64,000 nucleotides of DNA from Prevotella sp. (GCA_003447235.1 DLZV01000012.1:1-64000); one strand, 5' to 3'. Positions 17,014 through 26,031 are shown, numbered from the stretch's first letter. The notes: generated by a model not told the origin, from the sequence alone. Translations and numbers: made by a program.

Positions 17014-17021
17014 CAAAAGTA
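17014..17021 (-). promoter_or_regulatory. -7 promoter element for the AraC-type regulator
   Basis: Read on the minus strand, TACTTTTG matches TAnnTTTG, 77 bases before the start at 16937. Confidence 0.5.
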
Positions 17022-17074
17022 CAAATATTTTTTTAAAACGAATAATTTGTTGCCCGCCTTTTGTGTAATGTTTT

Positions 17075-18649
17075 TCAGGCTTCCTTCCAATCGACCAGTC
17101 CCTTTCCCTGATCGTCCAGTTCTATGGCCAGCGCCACGACCCGTCGCTTGTCGGCCTTGAAGGGTTCGGCGTATTGCTTGTCCCGGATTTGTTGCGTCGC
17201 GGCGTGAATGCCGCCGTTGTTGCTCAGTTTCAGTTCCAAGACATAGATGATATGGATGGTCTCCACGACCATGTCTATCCTGCCCGTTGCGATCATTTTT
17301 TCTACTTCTACCCGGCAGCCGATGGCGTTGAATATCGTGCTCAATATCAGTCGGTAGCGCTCCTCCATGTCCATGCTGGCCAGTTTCTTGTTGCTGTAGG
17401 GCACGTCGGCCACAAGCGCCTTCAGACATTTCATGGCCTCGGGCAGGTTGCCCAGCTGGAGGTTGTACAACAACATGCTCTGGGTAGATATGACTTGGTC
17501 GTTCGTTTTCAGCGTCAGTGCAGGCAGCACAATTTTGTATAGTGCCTTGCGAACCTCATAGTTGGGAATGCCAAGTATATAGATGCCGTCCGTATAACCT
17601 TTGATGGTAAGATAGCCCGACTGATAGAGGAACAGTTCCGCTCCGCCTCCTGTCACGTCGGAAGTCTCCAAGGTGTCACTGTCTATCGGACAATTCTCGA
17701 AGTTTTTCAGTCTTATTTCTATATTATCTACAAACTTCGGAAGCAAGGAAGTGGCACCCGAGGCGGCCCAGTAGTTCCTCAATTTTGAGTCAGACAGGGC
17801 ATTGACCAGACTGAAGGGGTTGAAGACGTCCGCCATGTTGTCATGGCTGAAATGATAGCCGTCGTAATAGGCCGTCAGTTGCGCCACGGCTTCGTCGTAG
17901 GTGTGGTTCTCATACGCAGCCAGCTTGTCGATTTCGGGTTTGAAATCGCGGAGCATTTCTTCCTTCGTAATACCGCAGATGGCAGCGTATTCAGGTTCAA
18001 AACTGATGTTGCTCAGGTTGTTGAGTACGGAGAAGAGCGAGATCTGCGTAAACTTGGTGATGCCCGTGATGAAGACAAACCGCTCGTATTTGTCGTTCGC
18101 CTTTAGGATGGCAAAGACCTCTCTGTAGATGCTGGTGCAGGCTTCGTGGTGCGGCGTCTTCCAGGAGTGCTGCAACGGAGCGTCGTACTCGTCGATGAGA
18201 ATGGCCACCTGCTGCCCTGTCTTGTCGTAAGCACCCTCGATGATATTCTTGAATCTTACGGCAAGCGAACAATCTTGGCGCACGACTATCTTGTACTCCG
18301 CCTCCAGGGTATGGAAAACATCGTCCAGATAGCTTCGCACACTTTCTGGTTCTGCTCCGGCCTGGCTCATGTCGAGCCGGACGACAGGGCGCTTCACCCA
18401 CTCTTTCTCCAGCTCCATGATCCTCAGTCCCTCGAAGAGCTCCTTCTTGCCCAGAAAGTAGGCTTCGAGCGTATCGACGAGCAGCGACTTACCAAAACGG
18501 CGCGGACGACTCAGATAATTATACGTGTTGTCAGTGTTGGCAAGACGCCAGATAATATCCGTCTTGTCAACATAAAGGTATCCATCCTTTCTGATTTTCT
18601 CAAATGACTGAATGCCTACGGGCAACCTTCTGTTTCTTGTCTCTGCCAT
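17075..18649 (-). CDS. AAA-ATPase-like protein with C-terminal PD-(D/E)XK nuclease domain (DUF1703)
   Basis: About 524 residues from the ATG at 18649, which follows an AGGGAG ribosome site; the longer in-frame start at 18712 is less likely. The N-terminus LPVGIQSFEKIRKDGYLYVD is the AAA-ATPase_like (PF09820) opening. Walker A is PRRFGKSLL (about residues 42-50) and Walker B is AILIDEYDAPLQ. The C-terminal third has the DUF1703 nuclease-like motif MVVETIHIIYVLELKL. The family is strongly amplified in Bacteroidetes and its role is unknown; mobile-element or defence links have been proposed. A second ATPase/nuclease gene follows upstream on the same strand. Confidence 0.85.
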   Translation of the reverse strand: MAETRNRRLPVGIQSFEKIRKDGYLYVDKTDIIWRLANTDNTYNYLSRPRRFGKSLLVDTLEAYFLGKKELFEGLRIMELEKEWVKRPVVRLDMSQAGAEPESVRSYLDDVFHTLEAEYKIVVRQDCSLAVRFKNIIEGAYDKTGQQVAILIDEYDAPLQHSWKTPHHEACTSIYREVFAILKANDKYERFVFITGITKFTQISLFSVLNNLSNISFEPEYAAICGITKEEMLRDFKPEIDKLAAYENHTYDEAVAQLTAYYDGYHFSHDNMADVFNPFSLVNALSDSKLRNYWAASGATSLLPKFVDNIEIRLKNFENCPIDSDTLETSDVTGGGAELFLYQSGYLTIKGYTDGIYILGIPNYEVRKALYKIVLPALTLKTNDQVISTQSMLLYNLQLGNLPEAMKCLKALVADVPYSNKKLASMDMEERYRLILSTIFNAIGCRVEVEKMIATGRIDMVVETIHIIYVLELKLSNNGGIHAATQQIRDKQYAEPFKADKRRVVALAIELDDQGKGLVDWKEA

Positions 18650-18741
18650 AGCTCCCTGGTTTTTGTTTGCAAATATACGATTATTTTCCCAATCCCCATG
18701 CTTTTCCTCCAATTCTTTGAGTATTATTATGCTTTTGCACT

Positions 18742-20190
18742 CTATCCAAAAAGATCATTCATTTTCACCTCACTATTCACCCATCCGCTATGCGTGTTCC
18801 GCTTCACCCCATACGTCGTGATAAAAGTATGTAGCAAGGCCTTCTTCGTCTTGGTCGCCACGGCAAATGACGACATTCTTTCTCGCAGCCGCTGCTCATA
18901 GTTGGCATCTATGACAAATTCGTCCTTGGCGTATTTCATCTCACAAATATTGATCGCTCCGTCAGCACGATCTATCAGCATGTCTATCTGACCTCCTCGC
19001 CACTCCGCACCGGTAGCATCCGCAAACGGTCTGCAAGACCAGGAATAGACATTTGCCAACACGCCTGAAATCCCCAATGCCTTCTTGATCTGTGGGATAT
19101 GGTGGAAGCAAACCTGCTCAAAAGCATAACCACTCCAGGCTGTTCGGCTTCCCGAATTGCGCATGTTGCTCCAATAGCTTTTGTCCTGCCCACTGTTGTT
19201 AGCCACAAAACGGGTGTAAAACAGTGAGTATAAATCGGTCAACTGATAAAGTGCGTCCCGTTCACTTTTTCCTATAGTAGCGTATTTCCTTATAAAATCA
19301 CATTTCTGCAGATTCTCCAGGATTTCTGACAACTGTCCGCCACTTTTCAGTTTCAGCTCATCCATCAATTCCTTGCGTGTCATCCCCTTCATTTTTTGCG
19401 AGAGTACCTCTACTATCTTGCGATAATGCTTGGAGTCGTGGAAGAGGGATCGAAAGAGAAAACCGAATTCTCCACGCAAGGGCGCATCCTGCGAGAAAAG
19501 CAACCTATCGATACATGCGTCCAAGGGCACACCTCGCTCCAGCATGTCAAGATAGTAAGGAATGCCACCCAGTATCATATACACATCCAACACCTGCTGG
19601 CGGGTAAGCTCGAGCCTTTTCAGTTCGTTTAAGAACTGCTCGGTCTCGCCCAAGGAAAATGGAGAGAGGTAGATCTGACGAGTCACGCGACCGTACAACC
19701 CTCCCTTGTCGCCTATAAACTTTGATAGCATCCACGTGGTGGAAGAACCACACACGATCAGTTTGAGATTGGGAATCATAGAAGCCCATGAATTCCAAAA
19801 GAAACTGAAAGCTGCGATGAAATTGCTTTTTGGTGTATCCATCCACGGCAACTCGTCAAAGAACAGAACAATCGGGTCTTGCTGAGATATTCCCGACAGA
19901 TATTCCCGCAAAGCAGCAAATGCCTCAAACCAGGTTTTCAGTCTGGGCACGGCTTGCTTGGAATACTGCTCCAATGCCATCCGAAACTGCTCCAGCTGCA
20001 CTGCGCGCTCCACTTCGTACATACCTATAAACGAAAAGGCAAACTGGTCATTGAACATTTTTCGGACCAAGAAAGTCTTTCCCACACGCCTGCGACCATA
20101 GATCGCTATCAGCTCGGCCTTGCTACTTTCACAGCGCTCCTGGATGAGTTTTTGCTCGTACTCACGCCCTATAATCCCGTTTACACCCAT
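18742..20190 (-). CDS. ATPase with C-terminal PD-(D/E)XK (DUF234-like) domain
   Basis: A 482-residue protein of the ATPase_2/archaeal-ATPase class. Walker A is IYGRRRVGKTFLV at residues 29-41 and Walker B is VLFFDELPWMD near 108-118. A winged-helix segment follows (about 270-340). A nuclease-like end carries GGQIDMLIDRADGAINICEMKY, where the spaced D...ExK is the PD-(D/E)XK signature. Function is unassigned; members are common in anaerobe genomes as solitary genes. It lies 92 bp before the DUF1703 protein on the same strand and could share a transcript. The start MGVNGIIGRE is typical. Confidence 0.8.
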   Translation of the reverse strand: MGVNGIIGREYEQKLIQERCESSKAELIAIYGRRRVGKTFLVRKMFNDQFAFSFIGMYEVERAVQLEQFRMALEQYSKQAVPRLKTWFEAFAALREYLSGISQQDPIVLFFDELPWMDTPKSNFIAAFSFFWNSWASMIPNLKLIVCGSSTTWMLSKFIGDKGGLYGRVTRQIYLSPFSLGETEQFLNELKRLELTRQQVLDVYMILGGIPYYLDMLERGVPLDACIDRLLFSQDAPLRGEFGFLFRSLFHDSKHYRKIVEVLSQKMKGMTRKELMDELKLKSGGQLSEILENLQKCDFIRKYATIGKSERDALYQLTDLYSLFYTRFVANNSGQDKSYWSNMRNSGSRTAWSGYAFEQVCFHHIPQIKKALGISGVLANVYSWSCRPFADATGAEWRGGQIDMLIDRADGAINICEMKYAKDEFVIDANYEQRLRERMSSFAVATKTKKALLHTFITTYGVKRNTHSGWVNSEVKMNDLFG

Positions 20191-20269
20191 AACTTTCTGA
20201 TTTTATTCGGTTTATATCTCCATCTTACAGGTGCAAAGATACCAAAAAAATCTGAATTATGCAAGGATA

Positions 20270-20369
20270 GCGCCGCCATAACTCCTTTTTTTTCGTAGTT
20301 ATGGCTGACTTATAGGTGATAACTCAGCCATAACTCGTTTTTTTTGATGGTTATGGCGGTGTTATCGCC
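20270..20369. repeat. Tandem pair of GCCATAAC palindromes
   Basis: Two hairpins follow each other. The first pairs GCCATAAC at 20275-20282 with GTTATGGC at 20298-20305. The second pairs GCCATAAC at 20327-20334 with GTTATGGC at 20350-20357, extended by GATAAC at 20318-20323 and GTTATC at 20361-20366. Each loop contains an eight- or nine-T run. They lie about 80-180 bp upstream of the ATPase gene. Confidence 0.7.
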
Positions 20370-21275
20370 ACACCTGGCTTTCTTTTCATCCATGATTTTT
20401 TCTTGTTCGTTTTAGGGTTTGACAAATGAGTTTTGCTTTGGCCTGGTAGATCTCGAAGAGCTTTTACGTTGACGAATCTTGCCGTGATGCTGTAGTTGTT
20501 CATTGCGCTTAAGGTGTTTAAAGGTGTTATAAAATGGAGACCTTGCCGATGGTAGCTTTTTTCTGGTTCTTCCGGAAAATCGAGTGATAGGGTTTGTGTT
20601 GTTGCCAATACGTCCTGCTGAGTTAGGGAAACAACAAATACAACTTTTACAACAAGTTACAACCTTTTTTCTGCAACACCAATCATTGAAAACATTTTCT
20701 GAAGATACTTGTTTCTGCAAACGCTGAAATACCCTTGCTGTCCACACATGAATATATGATTTGTTTTGACTGCTACGAATCAAGTCAAACTTCACGATGT
20801 AACAAAGATGTAACGTAATCGACAATAGAGTCTTTGTTCAAGGGCAAAGACGACCAAAAGGGCTGTTTTCCTCATGTAGGAGATCAGTCTTAATTGTTGT
20901 GTTCGTTTACCGTTTTTGTCTTGTGTGTAAATACGAAACGTGGCAATAGGTTGAAGTGGGTAGCCGCGGCTTGCTTGCGGATACTACAGTGGAAAGAGCG
21001 TGGAAAAATGCAGTAATCAAGGCTTTTTGCTTGGTGCGGGCTTTGTTAAATGAATACGGACAAGAAGTTAATGGGTTGTTAATTCATGCTAATCGGCTTG
21101 CATTCGGTTGGGCGAGAGGTTATCTTTGTATAGATGCCTCGTCTTGGCAAATCGAGTGTTCTTTGTCTTTGGACGAGAAACTAGGTGCTGTGAGTTGGTA
21201 AAATGTAAAAAATAACACATATAAATATTGATGGAAAAATTAAACTTTTTATTAATCTCTTCGCTTGGAAACAGA
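20370..21275. other. Noncoding stretch, no gene supported
   Basis: About 900 bp with short frames on both strands, none showing a family match or good composition. A promoter-like TATCTTTG at 21120-21127 points rightward but no credible start follows. The stretch is AT-richer than the flanks and may be decayed accessory DNA. Confidence 0.5.
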
Positions 21276-21460
21276 AGCATATCGGTCTCGTATCGATCTC
21301 GTATCAATCCCGTATTGATCCCGTATCGTTCTCGTATCGTTCCCGTATCGTTCTCCTATCGTCCTCCTATCATTCTCGCTTCCGGAAGCGGAAACAATAC
21401 GGAAACGATACGGAAATGATACTTGGGGGGAGGGAGGATGAAGCGAGGACGATAGGAGGT
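21276..21460. repeat. 11-bp repeat array with inverted right arm
   Basis: Eight units of the type CTCGTATCGTT or CCCGTATCGTT run head to tail at 21287-21374 (a weaker unit begins at 21276). A perfect 14-bp palindrome, CGCTTCCGGAAGCG, stands at 21377-21390. Three inverted units follow at 21390-21422 (GGAAACAATAC, GGAAACGATAC, GGAAATGATAC). GAGGACGATAGGAG at 21445-21458 is a further inverted match to 21353-21366. The array can fold as one long hairpin. Confidence 0.85.
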
Positions 21461-21597
21461 GGAAGCGTGGTGGATACGTGGAGGCAAGGGAGAAAAGAAA
21501 ATCCACCAGTGGGCCTCCCCGATGGGAAACCGACTGGCGGATCGTGGAAGTGGAAGTCTTGGAGTGAGACTCCAGCGGCTCTAAGTCTGTGGCGATC

Positions 21598-21996
21598 TTA
21601 TCTCACCACGACCTTCTTGCCATCGACGACATAGATGCCGGCGGGAAGGCCCTTGAGGCTCTGGGCGTTTTTGCGCACCAATTGTCCCGTGAGGGAGAAG
21701 ATGTCGCAGGCCTTGCCGCCGAAGAGGGTCTCGGCGGAGACGCCCTCAATGGCTGTGGAGGGCGTGATGGTCAGCTTTCCGTTGGTGCGAGAGCAGACGA
21801 GCATGTACATCACCAGGGCCTTGTCCTCCTCCTTGTTTTGCAAGAACTGGTCGCCCTTGGAGAGGATCTTTTCCGACGGCCATCCCCTCACTTGGCGGAT
21901 GAGGGGTGTGTACTTACTTTGGCTGGAGGCCAGTGACGTAAGCGAATGGATAAATAGTATGAGGACCAGCAGCGTCCTGCCAATATGATTTTTCAT
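21598..21996 (-). CDS. Small secreted protein with Bacteroidales C-terminal module
   Basis: A 132-residue protein from the ATG at 21996 (MKNHIGRTLLVLILFIHSL is the signal peptide). A short middle part follows (about residues 25-85). The tail reads FSLTGQLVRKNAQSLKGL and then a GIYVVDGKKVVVR-type ending. This tail is the short beta-rich C-terminal module common in exported Bacteroidales proteins. The start at 22077 is rejected because it would hide the signal peptide. No function is recognised. Confidence 0.6.
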   Translation of the reverse strand: MKNHIGRTLLVLILFIHSLTSLASSQSKYTPLIRQVRGWPSEKILSKGDQFLQNKEEDKALVMYMLVCSRTNGKLTITPSTAIEGVSAETLFGGKACDIFSLTGQLVRKNAQSLKGLPAGIYVVDGKKVVVR

Positions 21997-22188
21997 TTTG
22001 TATCGTCTTGTGAAGTGGGGCCTTGGGGCGGATGAAGCTGCCTGGCCTTCGCTGTGTAAGTGTTCTGATTTCGCCACATCGGGCAGGAGTGGCGCAACCT
22101 GTGTACAAAGTTAGCATTTTTTAGTCAAAAAAGAGCCCTTGCGGAAATAAAATCCCCATTATTTAGTATAGGAATCAATTATTTTTTA

Positions 22189-22196
22189 TACCTTTG
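22189..22196 (+). promoter_or_regulatory. -7 promoter element for the IscU-like/GGGtGRT operon
   Basis: TACCTTTG matches TAnnTTTG. The resulting leader would be about 118 bases, longer than usual here. I see no known riboswitch in it. Bases 21997-22188 upstream hold nothing else recognisable. Confidence 0.6.
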
Positions 22197-22320
22197 TACG
22201 CGAATATGGACACGGCGTTGCGTTGGTCCTTTCACAGGGTAACATCAACAAGATAACAGCCTGTCTTTTGATAAGTGAACGGTATAAATATTATCAATAC
22301 AAAACATTAATAATTCTATT

Positions 22321-23022
22321 ATGATTTATTCATCGGAAGTAAAGAACATGTGCGTTGTGGCCAAAGGCCCTAACCATGGACCTGCTCCCATTCCTGAGGA
22401 GGGAAAGTGGGTTTATGCCAAGGAAATTGCTGATATTTCGGGTTACACCCACGGTGTGGGATGGTGCGCTCCCCAGCAGGGAGCCTGCAAGCTGTCTCTC
22501 AACGTGAAGGACGGTATCATCCAGGAGGCGCTCGTGGAGACCATCGGTTGCACGGGTATGACCCACTCTGCCGCCATGGCATCCGAGATTCTTCCGGGTA
22601 AGACGATCCTTGAGGCACTGAACACCGACCTCGTCTGCGACGCCATCAACACGGCTATGCGCGAGCTCTTCCTCCAGATTGTCTATGGACGCACGCAGAG
22701 CGCTTTCTCTGAGGGCGGTCTGACCATCGGCGCCGGTCTTGAGGACCTGGGTAAGGGTCTTCGTTCACAGACGGGTACGCTCTATGGCACGGTGGCTAAG
22801 GGTACGCGCTACTTGGAGCTGACCGAGGGCTACATCACACGCCAGTTCCTCGACAAGGACAATCAGGTCTGCGGCTACGAGTATGTTCACCTCGGCAAGA
22901 TGATGGAGGCCATCAAGAACGGTATGGACGCCAACGAGGCTGTGAAGAAGTTCACGGGCAGCTACGGTCGTACCACTGCCGAGCAGGGTGTTGTTAAAGC
23001 GATTGATCCACGTAAAGAATAA
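22321..23022 (+). CDS. IscU-like iron-sulfur scaffold-type protein
   Basis: A 233-residue protein whose middle part resembles the IscU/NifU N-terminal scaffold: a first Cys in QGACKLSLNVKDG, then ETIGCTGMTHSAAM followed by LPGKTILEAL (compare IscU GCGxAxAS and GKxxxEA), and a later Cys in LVCDAI. Extra Cys occur in the N-terminal extension (MCVVAKG, GVGWCAPQ). The C-terminal 90 residues are not part of classical IscU. It is paired with the GGGtGRT protein 17 bp downstream, a fixed arrangement in many anaerobes. A biochemical role has not been shown as far as I know; Fe-S or metal handling is inference. Confidence 0.8.
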   Translation: MIYSSEVKNMCVVAKGPNHGPAPIPEEGKWVYAKEIADISGYTHGVGWCAPQQGACKLSLNVKDGIIQEALVETIGCTGMTHSAAMASEILPGKTILEALNTDLVCDAINTAMRELFLQIVYGRTQSAFSEGGLTIGAGLEDLGKGLRSQTGTLYGTVAKGTRYLELTEGYITRQFLDKDNQVCGYEYVHLGKMMEAIKNGMDANEAVKKFTGSYGRTTAEQGVVKAIDPRKE

Positions 23023-23039
23023 TAAGGAGAAACATAACT

Positions 23040-24053
23040 ATGATTAGAAAGGTAAGTTACGAAAGTCAGGAGCGTCGTGAGGCGCAGGTTCTTGCAGCTC
23101 TCAACGCTGAGGGCATCAAGAGCGTAGAGGAGGCTAATCAGATCTGCGACGAGGCAGGTGTTGATCCTTATCTGATGTGTGAGGAGACGCAGCGTATCTG
23201 CTTCGAGAACGCCAAGTGGGCCTATGTCTGCGGTGCTGCTATTGCCATCAAGCGTGGATGCAAGACTGCTGCCGACTGCGCAGAGGCTATCGGTGTGGGT
23301 CTGCAGGCATTCTGCATCCCTGGTTCTGTGGCCGACGACCGTAAGGTGGGTCTGGGTCACGGCAACTTGGCTGCCCGTCTGCTCCGCGAGGAGACGAAGT
23401 GCTTCGCCTTCTTGGCTGGTCACGAGTCGTTTGCTGCTGCCGAGGGTGCCATCAAGATTGCTGAGATGGCCAACAAGGTGCGCAAGAATCCGCTCCGCGT
23501 TATCCTCAACGGTCTGGGCAAGGACGCTGCCATGATCATCAGCCGTATCAACGGCTTCACCTATGTGAAGACGGAGTTCGACTACTACACGGGCGAGCTG
23601 AAGGTCGTGGATCGCACGGCTTACTCCGATGGTCCTCGTGCCAAGGTCAACTGCTACGGTGCTAACGACGTACGCGAGGGTGTGGCTATCAACTGGAGCG
23701 AGGATGTCGATGTGTCTATCACTGGCAACTCCACCAACCCGACCCGCTTCCAGCACCCGGTAGCTGGTACGTACAAGAAGGAGCGCACGCTCGCCGGTAA
23801 GCCCTACTTCTCAGTGGCTTCTGGTGGTGGTACGGGCCGTACGCTCCACCCGGACAACATGGCTGCTGGTCCTGCTTCCTACGGTATGACCGACACCATG
23901 GGCCGTATGCACTCCGACGCTCAGTTTGCAGGTTCTTCTTCAGTGCCTGCTCACGTCGAGATGATGGGCTTCCTGGGTATGGGCAACAACCCGATGGTAG
24001 GTGCTACGGTGGCTATCGCCGTCGCCCTCGATCTCGCTTTGAACAAGAAGTAA
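23040..24053 (+). CDS. GGGtGRT protein
   Basis: A 337-residue soluble protein carrying the naming motif, in VASGGGTGRTLHPDNM near residues 259-274. Several Cys occur (EANQICDEAG, LMCEETQRICFENAKW, YVCGAA, KTAADCAEA), enough for a metal site. Glycine-rich stretches and the GMGNNPMVGATVAIAVALDL end are conserved-looking. It follows the IscU-like gene after a good ribosome site (AAGGAG) and ends before a hairpin terminator, so the two form a two-gene operon. The function is uncharacterised. Codon use is strongly biased toward favoured codons, suggesting high expression. Confidence 0.85.
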   Translation: MIRKVSYESQERREAQVLAALNAEGIKSVEEANQICDEAGVDPYLMCEETQRICFENAKWAYVCGAAIAIKRGCKTAADCAEAIGVGLQAFCIPGSVADDRKVGLGHGNLAARLLREETKCFAFLAGHESFAAAEGAIKIAEMANKVRKNPLRVILNGLGKDAAMIISRINGFTYVKTEFDYYTGELKVVDRTAYSDGPRAKVNCYGANDVREGVAINWSEDVDVSITGNSTNPTRFQHPVAGTYKKERTLAGKPYFSVASGGGTGRTLHPDNMAAGPASYGMTDTMGRMHSDAQFAGSSSVPAHVEMMGFLGMGNNPMVGATVAIAVALDLALNKK

Positions 24054-24109
24054 TCTCGCTTGGAGCAAGAAATAAGGCTTGCTTATTGCAAGAAATAAAC
24101 TAAAAAAGG

Positions 24110-24142
24110 AAGGCTGGTTCCCAAAAGGAGTCAGCCTTTCTT
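24110..24142 (+). terminator. Terminator of the GGGtGRT operon
   Basis: AAGGCTG at 24110-24116 pairs with CAGCCTT at 24132-24138, followed by TCTTTTT. It lies 57 bases past the stop. Confidence 0.7.
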
Positions 24143-24229
24143 TTTGCAAGCGATTCTTCCTGGTTCTTGTGTTTTGCTCGAGTCAATGGAGAATGGCTTG
24201 CTGGTGTGCTCCAGGAAGGCCTATTGGCA

Positions 24230-24271
24230 AGAAGCCCCGACGGTACAGGAGTTTGTACAGTCGGGGCTTCT
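24230..24271 (-). terminator. Hairpin after the Na/Pi cotransporter gene
   Basis: AAGCCCCGAC at 24232-24241 pairs perfectly with GTCGGGGCTT at 24260-24269, with an inner GTACA/TGTAC pairing in the loop. It lies 32 bases past the leftward gene's stop. Confidence 0.7.
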
Positions 24272-24300
24272 CGTGCTGGTAGAGCGGATGTGGGCGGTCG

Positions 24301-26031
24301 TTAGTCTATGTTTGGTTCTGGCTCGTGCTGCTTCACGCCCATGCGCGCCTCAACGACATTGACCACATAGTCGCCCAGGTGCTCACACTCGTTGATGAGG
24401 TCCATATACATCGTGCCACTGGCATAGGAGTACTTGTGCTCATTGACATCGTTGATGTTCTGGTTCTTCAGTTGGTTGCGGTAGTTGTTGATCTCGTTCT
24501 CGATGTTGAAAGAACGGTTGACGTCCACGCTGCCTCGGTGGGCCACCAGGGTCTGTGTCATCTGCTCCAGCGCATCGTCGGTCAGTTCAAACATCTGGTG
24601 GAGATGGTTGTACTGATCCTCGGTAAACTCATCTTTGCCCGAACGCTTTCTGCTGATGATGCGTGCCATGTTGTAGCAGGCGTCACCGATAGACTCCAGT
24701 TCTGAGATCTCGCGCAGCATGGCTCGCACCTTCTCCTTGGTGTCATCGCTCAGATGGGCGTCGCTCACCTGGTCGAGATATTTGGCAATCTCTATCTCCA
24801 TGTTGTCGGAAATGCCCTCGTATTTCTCGATGCGCGAATAGAGTTTGACGAAGGCCTCGCCATCTTGCTCCCCGAGCAACTCGCGCACCATTCCAAACAT
24901 TCTATGGATGCGCCCAGAGAAGGAGTGGATCTCCTTGGAGGCTTCCAGTACGGCAAATTCTGGGGTTTTCATGATGCCAGCCTGGATGAAGCGCAGGCGG
25001 AAGTCCTCCTCGTCTTGCTTGGCCTTCGGCTTGATGATCAGGCAGACGATACGCTCTATCTGGGGTATGAACCAGATGAGCAGGAAGGTGTTGGTGACAT
25101 TGAAGCAGGTGTGGAAGGCTGCCAGCACAATCGGAAGGAGGGCTGCCTTCTGTGTCTGAGAGGTACCAGCGCCCGTTGGATCGTAGCCTACCAAGGAGCA
25201 GACCGCATCGACAAAGGGATAGAAAAGGCAGAGCACCCAGACCACGCCAAAGACGTTGAACACCAGGTGGGCCAGGGCCGCCCTTCGGGCTTGTGTGTTG
25301 GCTCCCAGCGCCGCGAGGTTGGCCGTGGCCGTCGTGCCGATATTCTCGCCCAGCACAAGGGCAATGCCAAAGTAGATCGGAAGGACGCCCGTGGAGCACA
25401 GCAGGATGGTGATGGCCATGACAGCTGCGCTGCTCTGCACGATGCAGGTGATGAGGGTGCCAATGAGCACGAAGACCACTATGTTGAAATGGCTATGGGT
25501 GTCAAAGGAGGAGAAGAAGTGGATGGCATCAGGATTGTGTTCCAAATCAAGTTCTTTGCCAGCTGCCGATAGCAGGACAAGGGCAAAGAACAGAAACGCA
25601 ATGCCAAAGAGGAAATCGCCGATGAAGCGCCGTCGCTTCGAATAGATGAGCATGATGCCGATAAAGAAGGCCGGAAAGACGACCATGGTCAGATCGACGT
25701 TGAAGCCAAGCGACATGATCCACGCCGTGAGCGTGGTGCCGATGTTCGCACCCATAATGACGGAGATGGCTTGGGCAAGGGTCAATAGACCGGCATTGAC
25801 AAAGCTCACCGTCATGACGGTGGTGGCGGAAGAGGACTGGACGGCACAGGTGACAAACATTCCCGTGAGCATTCCTGTGAAGCGGTTGGTGGTCATTGCT
25901 CCCAAGATGTGGCGCAGTTGAGAGCCGGCCATCTTCTGGAGCGCCTCACTCATAACCTTCATGCCATAGATAAGCAGGGCCAACGCGCCCAAAACTTTCA
26001 TGAAGATGATCAGATAGTCGCTGGTGTGCAT
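24301..26031 (-). CDS. Na+/phosphate cotransporter family protein with PhoU-like domain
   Basis: A 576-residue inner-membrane protein. Two Na/Pi-cotransporter repeats are visible, each with the QSSSA motif (AVQSSSATTVMTV near residue 65 and IVQSSAAVMAITI near 195) followed by GANIGTT or GENIGTT. The last 200 residues are a soluble helical PhoU-like domain. The family couples sodium entry to phosphate import. It stands alone with its own promoter-like TAATTTTG (26101-26108, minus strand) and a terminator at 24230-24271. Confidence 0.9.
   Translation of the reverse strand: MHTSDYLIIFMKVLGALALLIYGMKVMSEALQKMAGSQLRHILGAMTTNRFTGMLTGMFVTCAVQSSSATTVMTVSFVNAGLLTLAQAISVIMGANIGTTLTAWIMSLGFNVDLTMVVFPAFFIGIMLIYSKRRRFIGDFLFGIAFLFFALVLLSAAGKELDLEHNPDAIHFFSSFDTHSHFNIVVFVLIGTLITCIVQSSAAVMAITILLCSTGVLPIYFGIALVLGENIGTTATANLAALGANTQARRAALAHLVFNVFGVVWVLCLFYPFVDAVCSLVGYDPTGAGTSQTQKAALLPIVLAAFHTCFNVTNTFLLIWFIPQIERIVCLIIKPKAKQDEEDFRLRFIQAGIMKTPEFAVLEASKEIHSFSGRIHRMFGMVRELLGEQDGEAFVKLYSRIEKYEGISDNMEIEIAKYLDQVSDAHLSDDTKEKVRAMLREISELESIGDACYNMARIISRKRSGKDEFTEDQYNHLHQMFELTDDALEQMTQTLVAHRGSVDVNRSFNIENEINNYRNQLKNQNINDVNEHKYSYASGTMYMDLINECEHLGDYVVNVVEARMGVKQHEPEPNID

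Noticed and set aside
20412..20825. 137-codon frame on the minus strand
   Set aside because: Cys- and Ser-rich composition, no ribosome site, no recognised domain; treated as noncoding.
21276..21422. Possible CRISPR array at the 11-bp repeats
   Set aside because: Units are contiguous with no spacers, only 11 bp long, and no cas genes are present.
24754..25572. Long open frames opposite the Na/Pi gene and similar frames opposite sufD, infB, nusA, aspA, Wzc, the Ig-like lipoprotein and rpoN
   Set aside because: They lie wholly inside real genes on the other strand, have skewed His/Leu/Val or Arg/Ser composition and no family signature. GC-rich codon bias explains them.
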